NCBI GenBank assembly: GCA_004151065.3
Contig: NWUY0300011143.1
Location: forward strand, 17,526-33,639
Origin: Larix sibirica
Taxonomy: Eukaryota; Streptophyta; Pinopsida; Pinales; Pinaceae
Direction of reading: 5' to 3'
DNA: 16,114 bases
The position numbers and the translations under genes were made by a program. Below the pieces are notes generated by a model that was not told the origin of the DNA, made no database searches, and was given only the letters and a program-made list of their open reading frames with translations. Below, one piece after another: positions 7,704 through 16,114 of this stretch. The first letter of the stretch is position 1, and the number at the start of each line of letters is the position of its first letter.

Positions 7704-10700
7704 TCATGTCATGTCTTGAAGCATGATTTTGCTGCATCTGTCCTGGGAAATCTCATCGTTTAGATCCGCCCAAGAGTTGGCATTAATGGAATTATGGGTT
7801 TTAGTCTCGAGGTTAGCCAGAAGGTCTGCTAGCTTGTTTCCATTTCTTTTGACGTGGTTGAAGGTGAGTGCCATCCTGAGATGTAAGATCATTGCCAACT
7901 TATCTAGCCTCCCTTCTAACCTCCAGGATGATGCCACCTTGGAGCTCGACTTTCCATGTTGGATCTCAGTTTCCATGCCACCTTAGAGCTCGACTTTCCA
8001 CTTCCGTTGCATTGTTGGATTTCGTGCCAATGAAGCCGGTTCTAAAACCTTTCATTTCACCAAGGTGGTTTCTGATAACACATCTGAATCCTACAGGACC
8101 GAGATTTCCTTTCGAAGCACAGAGTTTGAAGAAACCAGAAGGAGGGGGAGACCAGAATTCTGGGCCAGAACTCACCATGGACGTCCTTTCTTGTCTCCCA
8201 AAACACTGCATTGGCCCAAATATTCCCCAGGCCTTCAGGATTAAGGACTCCGAGTCATTTTATTCCCACTCTACAGTTTCCCAAGATTGCATTTTCACGG
8301 TGTCGAGCATCTTATTCTGGATGGAGTTCTAGACCTTGTCTCTAGTTCCAAATTTCTCTTGGAAAGTTCTGGAGTTTCTTTCCCTCCATAATTCCCATAC
8401 CAAAAAATAAGGAAAATATCCTAGAGGCGATTAACAATTGGGTTTTGAAACGGGTCGTTTGTCCATGCACAAATGGTCTGGTCCAGGTTGTCTCTGTGCC
8501 TATCTGATCTTCTGAAAGTAATTGCTCCCCGGTCCCATAAGTCCGAAGCAAAAGGACATGATTCAAGGAGGTGATCCAATGTTTCTTCCTAAGTTAGTAC
8601 ACATACAACACTAGTAAGGGCCTTGCATCCCTCTCTTTTGAAGATTTTCTCTCGTAAGGATGTGTCATCTGATTACTAACCAAATGAAGATGGTAATTTT
8701 AGGCCACAATTTTGCATCCCATAATTTCTTCCATTTCTTATCGGGAGGTTGGTTATTATGACCCGTCCATATGTTATAAGCTTCTTTGATGGTGAAAGTG
8801 CATTTTGGTTCGAAACCCCATTGGAGTTTGTCCTCCCCCATGTGAAACTCGATTCTTCTGTTATTTAAGGTTTCTTCGATTCTGTCAACTTCCTCCTCAG
8901 GACCAAGGTGTTCCCACCAATCTCGAGGTGACCAAACCCTGTACTCTTGCTCTGTATTCGAGTCTGCCCAAAGATCCTTAACCAGAATTTTGTTTTGGTT
9001 GATACATTCCTGGATGAGATGGGGCGCTTCTACGTTTCCTTCAAGAGGAGGTAATTGTTGCCATGAATCTTCTCATGCCTTATCTCTTTTCCCATTTCTA
9101 ATTTCCCAAAAACTGTTAGCTTGGATAAGTCTTCTACCTTGGGATGCAGTTTTCCATATGTGCGACCCATGTATTTCCTCAGAGAAGCGGATGAGATTAT
9201 CTTTATCCCATCCCTCAACATATTTTTTATGCCAGAGCTTTTCCCATGGTTCCTAATTGTGGGTGACCCATCTCCACCATATCTTAGCTCCACTCACATA
9301 ATTGAATTTTTCTGGATCTCAGAGGTTGAGACCACCTTGCTCCTTAGGAGAGCATATAGTTTCTCATTTCACCAGGGCCCATTTCCGGTGTTCATTTGAA
9401 CCATTCCACAGGAAGTTTCGTTGAATGTTCCTGATTTCCTTCAGGATTGCTTTCGGGGCCACTAGGGTGGAGAATAGGTAAACAAGGATAGCTTGCAGAA
9501 CAACTTTTACCAAGACTAGTATGCTTGCCAAAATTTAGAGGCCTAACGGTCCAATTTGAAAGTTTCTTCCTCATTTTCCATCAATTCAAACCATGAACCT
9601 TTACGCACATTTAAATCAGCTAGGGGGGCTTTGAGGTATTTGGATGGAAGGGATCTCTCTTGGAAACCTAGGATTCAATAAATGTTGCATCTCATGATCC
9701 TAGGGGTATTAAAGAAGAAGACCTGGTATTTTTGTTCTTTAACTTCCAAACCCGAAGTTTTACCAAAGTTAGTTAAACATAGTTTGATCTTCCTGGCCTC
9801 TTGGACTGAAGGATGCCCCAATAACATAGTATCATCCACGAACTGCTGGTGCGTTTGGCGATCCACTCTCGGATGAATGAGAAGCCCCTGAATTTATTGG
9901 TTACCTTGCATAGACTTGATTGTTTTGCCTAGTCCTTCCGTCATTATTATGAATAAGAAGGGAGATAAAGGGTCTCCCATTCTAATACCTCTTGTTGGTT
10001 TCATAAGACCCGTCGGTACTCCATTAAGTAGAATGGAGAAGAAGGCTGTAGAGATGAGATTCATAATCCAGTTGATCCAATCTTCCACAAATCCAAAGGA
10101 CCTGAGCATGGCCCTCATGAACTTCCAGTTGAGTTTGGCGTAGGCTTTACCTATGTCTAGTTTCAACATCATCCCCTATATCTTTTTTTTTTAGGGAATG
10201 GAGAACTTCATGAACAAGGATAATTTCGTCCATGATTTTCCTTCCTTTGAAAAACCCTGATTGATCAAGGGAGATCAGAGAAGGGAGGATGAGTTTGAGA
10301 CGGTTGGATTTTACCTTGGTTACAATTTTGTGTATTACGTTGCATAGGGATATGGGTTGAAATTTTCTAGGGGAGTCCGCCCCCTCACCCTTGGGGATAA
10401 GAGCTAAAAAGGTGGAGTTGAACGCAGGGAGAATTTTCTTAGAGAGTCTATAATTTTCCACAATTTGCCAAACTTTTGTCTTGATGAGGTCCCAAAAATG
10501 ATGAAAGAAGTTGGAAGTGAATCTATCTGGTCTTGGTGCTTTCCCATCAACCATTTGGTTTATTGCTTCTTCAACTTTGAGCAGGGTCACTGGTTTCATT
10601 AAAAGATCGTTTTGATCTTGCGACACTATAGTAGGGATATGTTGTGTTATTTGCTCAATATCCTCGTCTCTATCCTGGATAGGTTTAGTCATGATATCCT

Positions 10701-11924
10701 GAAAGTGGTTTCCCAGTTCCTCCGTGATATCCTCTTTGGTTTCCAATCTTTCACCATTGATATTTTTATCATAAGGATTCTATTTTGCGATCGGTTCTGG
10801 ATGACCAATCTGTGGAAGAATTTAGTGTTTCTTTCCCCATCTTTTATCCAAATAACTTTAGCTTTTTGGTGCCACAAAATTTCCTCCTGTTGTTCCCTCT
10901 CCTGCATCATGTTACACACACTTGCTTCTTCGTCCTGAAGCTCAGTGGTATATCCTGCATTCATGCCATGTTTATGTATTTCCTCCAACCTGGATTCTAG
11001 GATTTTTTTATCTACAAAGATATTCCCAAACTCCTCCTTGTTCCATTTCTTTATCTTTTCTTTAAGACCTTTCAGTTTTTGTTGGAACTTATACATGCTT
11101 TGGCCCTCCCTTTTGCTTAGATCAACCCACCATTGCTCAACTTTTTCTTTGAATTATGGATGGCCTAACCATAATTGTTCAAATAGAAAGGGCTTTTTGA
11201 ATTGTGACCCTAGCCCGCTCCACCACAATTCCATTGGCCAATGGTCTGAGCCAGCAGCCGGTGGAATGGATGCTGAGATTTCACTTCCAGATTCCATAAC
11301 TGATTTAGAAACAAGATAGCATTCCAAGCGAGAGGCAATGTGGCGATCTCCCCTTCGTTTTTTGTTCCACGTAAATCGGCCTTGCCCTGGGATAACATCC
11401 ACTAGCCTCAGGTCTTCGATGGTATCTCTGAAGCGACCACATTCTTCCTCCAGTTTACGTCTTCCGCCTTTCTTTTCCTCTAAAGAGGTAATGAGATTGA
11501 AGTCTCCTCCCATGATCCAATGTTTCCCCTCTGTCCATTCAAGCATTTGATGAAGGGAATCAATGAAAGCCATTTTTTCATGAGGTGTGTGAGGGCCATA
11601 AACATCGGTTAAGAATCCAGTGACCAGAAAGCCAATTACTCCAAATTCTGCTAAGAGGAACCAGTGATTCCAATAGAAGCCATACACACTTACTTTGCTG
11701 GGATCCCATAGAATTCCCAAGTCTCCTGCCATTCCTCTAGCAACCATACCCATTCCTTCACTTCCTTTCTAGATCTTCTTAGTTGTTTCTTGTAGCTGGT
11801 TCACCGAACACTTTGTTTCTTGGAGGAAAACAATGGTTGGATTTTTCTTCTGAATATTTTTTCTTAAAATCTTTTCTTTTTTAGGTCTATTAAGACCTCT
11901 TATATTCCAAGATACAATCTTCAT
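7704..11924 (-). pseudogene. LINE ORF2: endonuclease, reverse transcriptase, RNase H (broken)
   Basis: The enzyme of the LINE: it nicks target DNA and copies the element RNA there. It starts MKIVSWNIRGLN at 11924. Endonuclease motifs QETK, YGPHT, GGDFNLI and GSDHWP are all visible. Reverse transcriptase follows: a GKAPRPDRF block (normally GKAPGPDGF), LIPKGEG, PISLCN, SGFFKGR, catalytic KLDIGKAY (Asp at 10155-10157), GDPLSP (9960-9977) and FVDD (9831-9842). A zf-RVT region runs about 9500-8500 (FTIKEAYNIW, then a Cys/His cluster starting CCMC). The C-terminus is RNase H: ASKGNLGPVGF, TKSNNATEVE, and NHVKRNGNKLADLLAN at 7812-7859. Stops include 11769-11771, 11154-11156, 9894-9896, 9675-9677 and 9364-9366. 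Frameshifts lie in the T runs at 10763-10767 and 10183-10192, near 9575, and in 8600-8000. The RNase H has lost its first catalytic Asp. Usual length is about 1,300-1,400 residues, which fits. Confidence 0.93.
7931..8000. repeat. 44-bp local duplication inside RNase H
   Basis: A 26-mer starting ATGCCACCTTGGAGCTCGAC at 7931-7956 recurs at 7975-8000 with one difference (G to A at the 11th base). The two are 44 bp apart start to start. On the coding strand the unit encodes the GKSSSKVA stretch of RNase H, and the extra copy sits where the VEGDS-type catalytic strand would be expected, so the rearrangement probably removed that segment. Confidence 0.85.
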
Positions 11925-11948
11925 TGAAACACATAAATATTCATAAAC

Positions 11949-13337
11949 CTAGTGCAGCCTAATGGTAGGGTACTCGCTTGATTCAATCAACTTTAAACCT
12001 GCTACCACAATACGCTGCCTGTTGGATTTCCTTCCCGACTTCCTGATTATCTCTTCATGTTTTCTTTTGTAGTCTTTATGGGAACTTGGGTTGATTCCAA
12101 GATGGTTGGTTTCCCTTGCTTTGATGATTTCCTCCTTTAGTAGAACTGCTTTCTCCTAGGGGACGTATCCTTTTTCTGCATCTTTGCAGGCTTGTTCAAT
12201 TCCATCTAGATCTAGATCCCCAATATCCATTTCTTTAGTTTCTTCTCCTGTGTCCCTTTCTAGGTCTTCGTTGGGGTTTTTTACCACCATAGAAGTTGTT
12301 GCCTTTGTATTTCCATCCTTCTCTTCATGTCTGTTCGGTTCCTTTTGGTTCTCCTTAGGTGATGTAGTGATTTTTTCCTCTGATTGATCTCCTAGTGCTT
12401 CAAATTGATTGGATGTTAAAATCTTCTTGGGGACTTCCATATTTTCTTGTTTTCTCTCTCCTCTTTTATGTGTAGGAACCCTAATGAACCCTTGATCCAT
12501 ATTTTCCTCATCCTTCTTAGGAGGGGGTTTTAGAGTGTTAATAGGGAATTCTCTGAACAAATGTCCATATTCGTGGCATCTACGACATCTGAACGAGATT
12601 TGTTCATAATCTAGGGTTTGCACCCAATCTTCATCTTCCCATGACATTTTGATGGATTCTGGTAATTATTTGGATAGATCCATATAAACACATATCCTCA
12701 CATATGTATTTAATCGTTGTGCCTTGGTTTCCTCTGATATTTTGATGAAGGATCCCAAATTGTTCCTGATATCTTCCAAAATTTCTGAGTCCTAGTACTC
12801 GCTTGGGAGAGAGTATAGACGGATCCATACCATAGAAACTCTCATATCCTATTTATCTGGACATAACTTCTCCTTCCATGGTCTTAAGAACATGACTGCA
12901 GAGTAAAAGAAATAAGGGCCTCCATTCATCACTCTGTTTCTGTCTTCCATGTTTAGGAAAGAGATGGTAAAAAATCCTTTGGAACCCAGTTGTAGATCAT
13001 AGTGACCCCGTGGTTTCTAGGCAAAGTTTATCCACCAGACTAGGGTTTTTTCTAAAGTTAACATTCCCAAAAATTTTCCTATAAGCGCATGATCTTGCAT
13101 GTATTGAATCCGATCCCTCAGCTTGCTTGATTTGATCTGCATTGAGGGTATTAGGGCCGATTTGGGAATGCATTGGCATGACTTCCTTCCGATTGGAGTG
13201 CCTGCCATTTTTGGGGCTTGGGAACTTGTTCCATCTCCTCCCATTAACTCTAGCGGGATCGGGATGCCCCTGATCTGGAGCCCCCCCAGAAGGATCAGCT
13301 GGAGGGATTGAAAACCTCCCCCCAAACTTGCATCCAT
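11949..13337 (-). pseudogene. LINE ORF1: DUF4283 and zinc-knuckle RNA-binding protein (broken)
   Basis: ORF1 binds the element RNA as nucleocapsid and chaperone. I take the start as ATG at 13337 (MDASLGGGFQSLQ); a longer frame begins with TTG at 13412, which is unlikely as a start in a plant. DUF4283 runs from HALIGKFLG through WINFA, GFFTISFLN, GGPYFF, WIRLYSLP, RICVYMDLSK and SWEDEDWVQTLDYE. The zinc knuckle follows at 12546-12587 as CRRCHEYGHLFREF, where the last ligand Cys is replaced by Phe. The rest is a Lys/Glu-rich tail. There is no frameshift over 463 codons, but five stops: 13017-13019, 12849-12851, 12792-12794, 12666-12668 and 12156-12158. The genuine end is TAG at 11949-11951. ORF2 begins 24 nt further on in the same frame. 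Confidence 0.9.
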
Positions 13338-13485
13338 AGTCGTCGCCAGTCCTTCCGCCTTCAAAAATCGCCGAACACTTCTCGATACATCTATCGTAAG
13401 TAGTTGCTTCAAGACACCAAATTGATTTTTCTTTATTATATCAAAGTTATTAGGTCATATGTTGAAAACATATTAGATATGTTAA

Positions 13486-13501
13486 TAATTTAAAAACTAA
13501 G
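13486..13501. repeat. target-site duplication, copy at LINE 5' end
   Basis: Identical 16 of 16 to 6395-6410. It fixes the 5' boundary of the LINE at 13485. The sequence of the empty site is therefore 6394 and below, this 16-mer, then TTTCAATATAATT. Confidence 0.92.
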
Positions 13502-14455
13502 TTTCAATATAATTTCAATTATTTATTTTATATTTATAAGAATTATGATTTTAATTTAATTAATATTCTTAATTTTATTAATTATGATAAGAATTTGATA
13601 AAAAAAAATAGAATCTGTCAACACGAAATCAATATATAACTACTTATAAATCATAACAATATTTAAATTACTACACAAAATTATAAATATGGAGATGAAA
13701 ACATATAAATATAAAAGAAGCTGGCTCATTATTTATCCAAAAGAGGATGCTATGAAGAATATGATGATTTCTTCAAAGTCTATGAAGGTTCCTTAAAAGT
13801 TTAAAATTTTATTAGCGGGTTATTACTATTGAGACAATGGTAATTTAAGTAATAATGTGGATTTCCTATTTTCTATTTCTATAATTATTGTAACAATGTA
13901 GAGATGGTAATATAGAGCTAACAATGACTTCATGGTTGAAGAACTCTTTTGTAAAAGTTATTATAACTTTGATTTTATAATAGAATATCAAGTTATAGTT
14001 TGTTTTTTTTTTTATGTGGAAAAAAAATTAATTTATTGAGTTTTTAAAAAGTTATTAATAATAAAGATATTCTAGAATATCATAAAAAAATAAATTTATT
14101 GTTAGGGAAATTTGATTCCATTAAAGAGTTAAATGTTCATGGCTTTGTGGCTCATGGTATTTAGTAATCCAATGAATAGATTAAATCGCAGCAATCTTTC
14201 TTTGTGCTTGATTTAATGATTATGTTTATTGTGTGTTTCTAATCAATGGTAAGCATAAGGAGTACATGAAAGTGGACTAAGAAGAAGTGATATACACATT
14301 GCAATATAGGTACTTGTATGAGAGTTGGGTTTAACCACAATGTAAATGGACATATGGCTCTAAGACTTGTTGTACCTTGGGTTATTTGGTCACTAATGGT
14401 TTATTAGGCAGAAAAAAGAGGGGGGCATATTGTAATTTTTTACCCCAAGTCAAGT
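13502..14455. other. AT-rich flank, no gene seen
   Basis: Very AT-rich between 13502 and 14130, then mixed. No open frame of meaningful length and no recognisable domain. It continues the host sequence that was adjacent to position 6394 before the LINE arrived. The last 60 bases lead into a polypurine tract described separately, so part of this may be eroded internal sequence of an LTR element, but I cannot recognise pol motifs. Confidence 0.5.
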
Positions 14456-14837
14456 TTAAAGGGGGGATTGTTAGGTAAAAGAATAAAATGTTTTGAGCCC
14501 ATGGTATTTGGTAGCCCATGGCATTGATCCATAGTATAGCATGTGAAGAAGCCTACTTAAAGGTTTGAGCAANGCTATGTGCATTCGCAAGAAGTGCTTT
14601 TTCAATGAAGCTAAAAAATCCTTTTAAAATAAAGCATAAATGAAAAACCCCAAAGATACAAAACCCTAACCCCAGAAGATGAAATGCCAAAAGGTTTGCG
14701 GGTCCTGATGTGGTTAATTTATACGTCAAATTCTTGGGGTGTAACTTTTGCTTACGATCTCCATTTGGGGCGATTGGTAGCTTGTTGGAAAGGTCTAGCT
14801 GAGAAGTACACATTTTGAATGGCACAATACATGCCTT
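14456..14837 (+). mobile_element. possible Copia-type polypurine tract and partial 3' LTR
   Basis: AAAGGGGGGAT (from 14458) is a good polypurine tract, and TGTTAGG starting at 14469 is a common beginning of plant Copia LTRs. About 85 bp later GCCTACTTAAAGGTTTGAG resembles an LTR TATA region. The upstream GGGGGGCATATTGTAATTTT also recalls the sequence before such junctions. No matching 5' LTR, primer-binding site or LTR end is visible; the second LINE remnant begins near 14840 and may have cut it. One undetermined base (n) is at 14573. Confidence 0.35.
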
Positions 14838-14839
14838 TA

Positions 14840-16000
14840 GGTATTGAGCTAAAGAGCTAGGTGGGTGGCCACCGATGTCCACCTAAATCACCCTAGCCAC
14901 ACTGCATCGAGGAGAGAAGAAACGAGAATCATCCAATTTAATGGCTTTTCCAAGCTCGTTTCCTAGGGCCATTAGAAACTCGATTGTCCATAATTCTAGT
15001 GGGAGGTTAGGTACCTTGATCTAGACTGGTGTGCAATATGTTTTCTCAACTCATGAGTTTAAAATGGGCTTCCACAGTTTAAGAGTATGATAAGACTAGC
15101 CCTAATACGAAACCCCCTCCAAAATAGAGGAAACATTCCTTTTTTAGTAGTATTTGAAGTTGAGCAATCCCTTCGAGAGGAAGTTGAATTTTGGCCCATA
15201 GCCGATGATCGACTTCAAAACTTATGCAACCAAGAGTTGAGGTTCCCTTTTGAAATCTTGCACCCATGGAACCTTCCCACTAAGGTTTTGTTGAGTAGAT
15301 CGAGGATTTGGGACACATGAATATCAACCCCTACTATGATTGAGGCTTCTTGGGATTTCCTCCAAATAAATCTCAAGATTCTTCTTCATCACCCTGCCTT
15401 GATTAATCCTGATGGATTTATTTCACTAGCTGGCAAGCCAAAAAAACATTGTAGGTCCAAGTTTTTACCTACAAAACCATGTGCTTGTTCTTCTGCGATG
15501 TGAGATCTAGTAAGCATAATAGGGAGGGCTAGAGAGTTTAGGAGAGGATCACATTATCGGGAGGAAGAATGAGCAATGGTTGGTAGTATATCTGAGGAAG
15601 GGCTTTAAGGATTTTCAACCAGGTCATAGCCAATAAGATTAGAGAGACCTTCATTCACAGGATCACTTAAGGAAACATTAAAAATAGGTACTTCACACGA
15701 CCCTCGATAAGCATTTGAAAATATTTGATTGTCAAACAATTGCAGATCACCTGAAGGGGGAAATGAATTTTCATCTATCGCGCAATCCACCTCATCAGAG
15801 TAGAGTCCTTCTAGGTTAGGGTTTGCAAATCTAAGTGTGTAATCATCCACGTAGGCTCTAGATGCTCCTACTTCTACGTTAAATATGTCATAACCCTCTA
15901 GTGGGTTCAGACTATAGACTAGGAGTTGAACTTTGTCATCCATGTGCTCAGTCACTAGATTATTCAACCAATTTTCCATACTACCTAGACCTCCATTCAT
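14840..16000 (-). pseudogene. ORF1 of a second, different LINE (DUF4283), decayed
   Basis: From ATG at 16000 the first 131 codons are open (MNGGLGSMENWLNNLV to YDLVENP), acidic and without a known fold. The frame continues past a TAA at 15605-15607 and further stops to LLNKTLVGRFHGCKISKG and NSWLHKF, the start of DUF4283. A probable 1-nt loss near 15215 shifts the frame, after which GYGPKFNFLS, YHTLKLWKP, IKVPNLPLELW and MALGNELGKAIKLDD complete the domain. Further stops include 15144-15146, 15051-15053, 15021-15023 and 14883-14885; Trp is the likely original at several. The sequence differs from the large LINE's ORF1, so it is a separate family. No zinc knuckle or ORF2 follows, so it is truncated or rearranged near 14840. 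Confidence 0.72.
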
Positions 16001-16032
16001 GATCCAGATGGATATTGGTGGCCACCCACCTA
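14858..16032. repeat. 24-bp inverted repeat bracketing the second LINE remnant
   Basis: The 24 bases at 16009-16032 (core GGTGGCCACCCACCTA) recur inverted at 14858-14881 with only two differences. Both arms read as (M/V)DIGGHPP on their own strand, and the differences fall on third codon positions (GAC/GAT, ATC/ATT). The + strand arm continues open to the window edge (IPLAQNNFHSLAFF), and the other arm continues SSLAQYL. This suggests a second, oppositely oriented piece of the same LINE ORF1 starting at the window's right end. Confidence 0.6.
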
Positions 16033-16114
16033 TTCCACTGGCTCAAAACAATTTTCACAGCTTGGCATTTTTTACGATTTTTTGGGTTAGCGGACTAGTC
16101 CAAATGGATATCAG
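16001..16114 (+). other. window edge, possible start of an inverted LINE ORF1 fragment
   Basis: The + strand is open from the ATG at 16008 to the end and begins MDIGGHPPIPLAQ, resembling the DUF4283 tail seen on the minus strand at 14880. Too short to call more firmly. Confidence 0.3.

Larger units (their letters stand above)
6411..13485 (-). mobile_element. full-length, decayed plant L1-type LINE with three ORFs
   Basis: A non-LTR retrotransposon of about 7,075 bp in minus orientation, flanked by a perfect 16-bp target-site duplication and ending in A7. In element order it has a 5' leader of about 148 nt, ORF1 (DUF4283 plus zinc knuckle), ORF2 (endonuclease, reverse transcriptase, zf-RVT, RNase H), a third ORF, and a 327-nt 3' tail. 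The DUF4283 ORF1 and C-terminal RNase H place it in the plant L1 clade. At least a dozen premature stops and several frameshifts in A/T runs show it cannot move by itself. Because ORF1 is complete at its 5' side and both duplications are present, the insertion itself was full length. The first nick would lie on the + strand after CTAAG, which does not match the human-type TTTT/AA site. Confidence 0.96.

Noticed and set aside
7723-8332. Plus-strand frames of 87 and 146 aa
   Set aside because: Antisense shadows of the LINE RNase H region, whose minus-strand reading shows family motifs.
10183-10192. T10 run considered as the poly(A) of a nested insertion
   Set aside because: Reverse transcriptase text continues on both sides with only a one-base phase change, so it is a lysine-codon run that has slipped.
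10612-11550. Several plus-strand frames up to 124 aa
   Set aside because: Antisense to endonuclease and reverse transcriptase motifs of ORF2; no independent resemblance.
13338-13412. N-terminal extension of ORF1 to 13412
   Set aside because: It would begin with TTG; the first ATG of the frame is at 13337.

Overview
The window looks like nuclear DNA from a seed plant, possibly a conifer or another large-genome gymnosperm; the lineage is an inference from style, not something I can prove. The reasons are AT-rich, gene-poor flanks, one intronless plant-type WD40 gene, and decayed plant-type L1 (LINE) retrotransposons whose ORF1 carries DUF4283 and whose ORF2 ends in an RNase H domain. Nothing suggests prokaryotic or organellar DNA.

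Layout. Positions 1-3700 hold no recognisable gene, only short repeats: a possible 264-bp MITE with an 11-bp flanking duplication (383-668), a perfect 2 x 68 bp tandem (2216-2351), a foldback element with an internal 56-bp tandem (3122-3331), a 48-bp triplicate (3315-3458) and a 24-bp minisatellite (3567-3632). A TATA tract near 3713-3732 precedes the only apparently functional gene, a 445-aa WD40 protein of the JINGUBANG-like family (3863-5200, + strand). Its 3' flank runs into a degenerate 70-bp-type array (5942-6265).

The main feature is one non-LTR retrotransposon inserted on the minus strand at 6411-13485 (about 7.1 kb). It is bounded by a perfect 16-bp target-site duplication (6395-6410 and 13486-13501) and ends in a short poly(A) (poly(T) at 6412-6418 on the + strand). 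It has a DUF4283/zinc-knuckle ORF1, an ORF2 with endonuclease, reverse transcriptase, zf-RVT and RNase H domains, and, unusually, a third reading frame (ORF3, about 262 codons, 7526 to 6738) between ORF2 and the 3' end. I do not recognise the ORF3 product. Every ORF is broken by stops, and ORF2 also by frameshifts, so the copy is dead.

Beyond it, 13502-14455 is AT-rich sequence without genes. At 14456 there is a polypurine tract followed by an LTR-like TGTTAGG start, perhaps the 3' end of a Copia-type element. From about 14840 to 16000 (minus strand) lies the decayed ORF1 of a second, different LINE family, with a 24-bp inverted repeat at its two ends.

The WD40 gene would act alone as a signalling or regulatory scaffold. 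The LINE genes would have worked together as RNA binding (ORF1), nicking plus target-primed reverse transcription (ORF2), and an unknown accessory role (ORF3).
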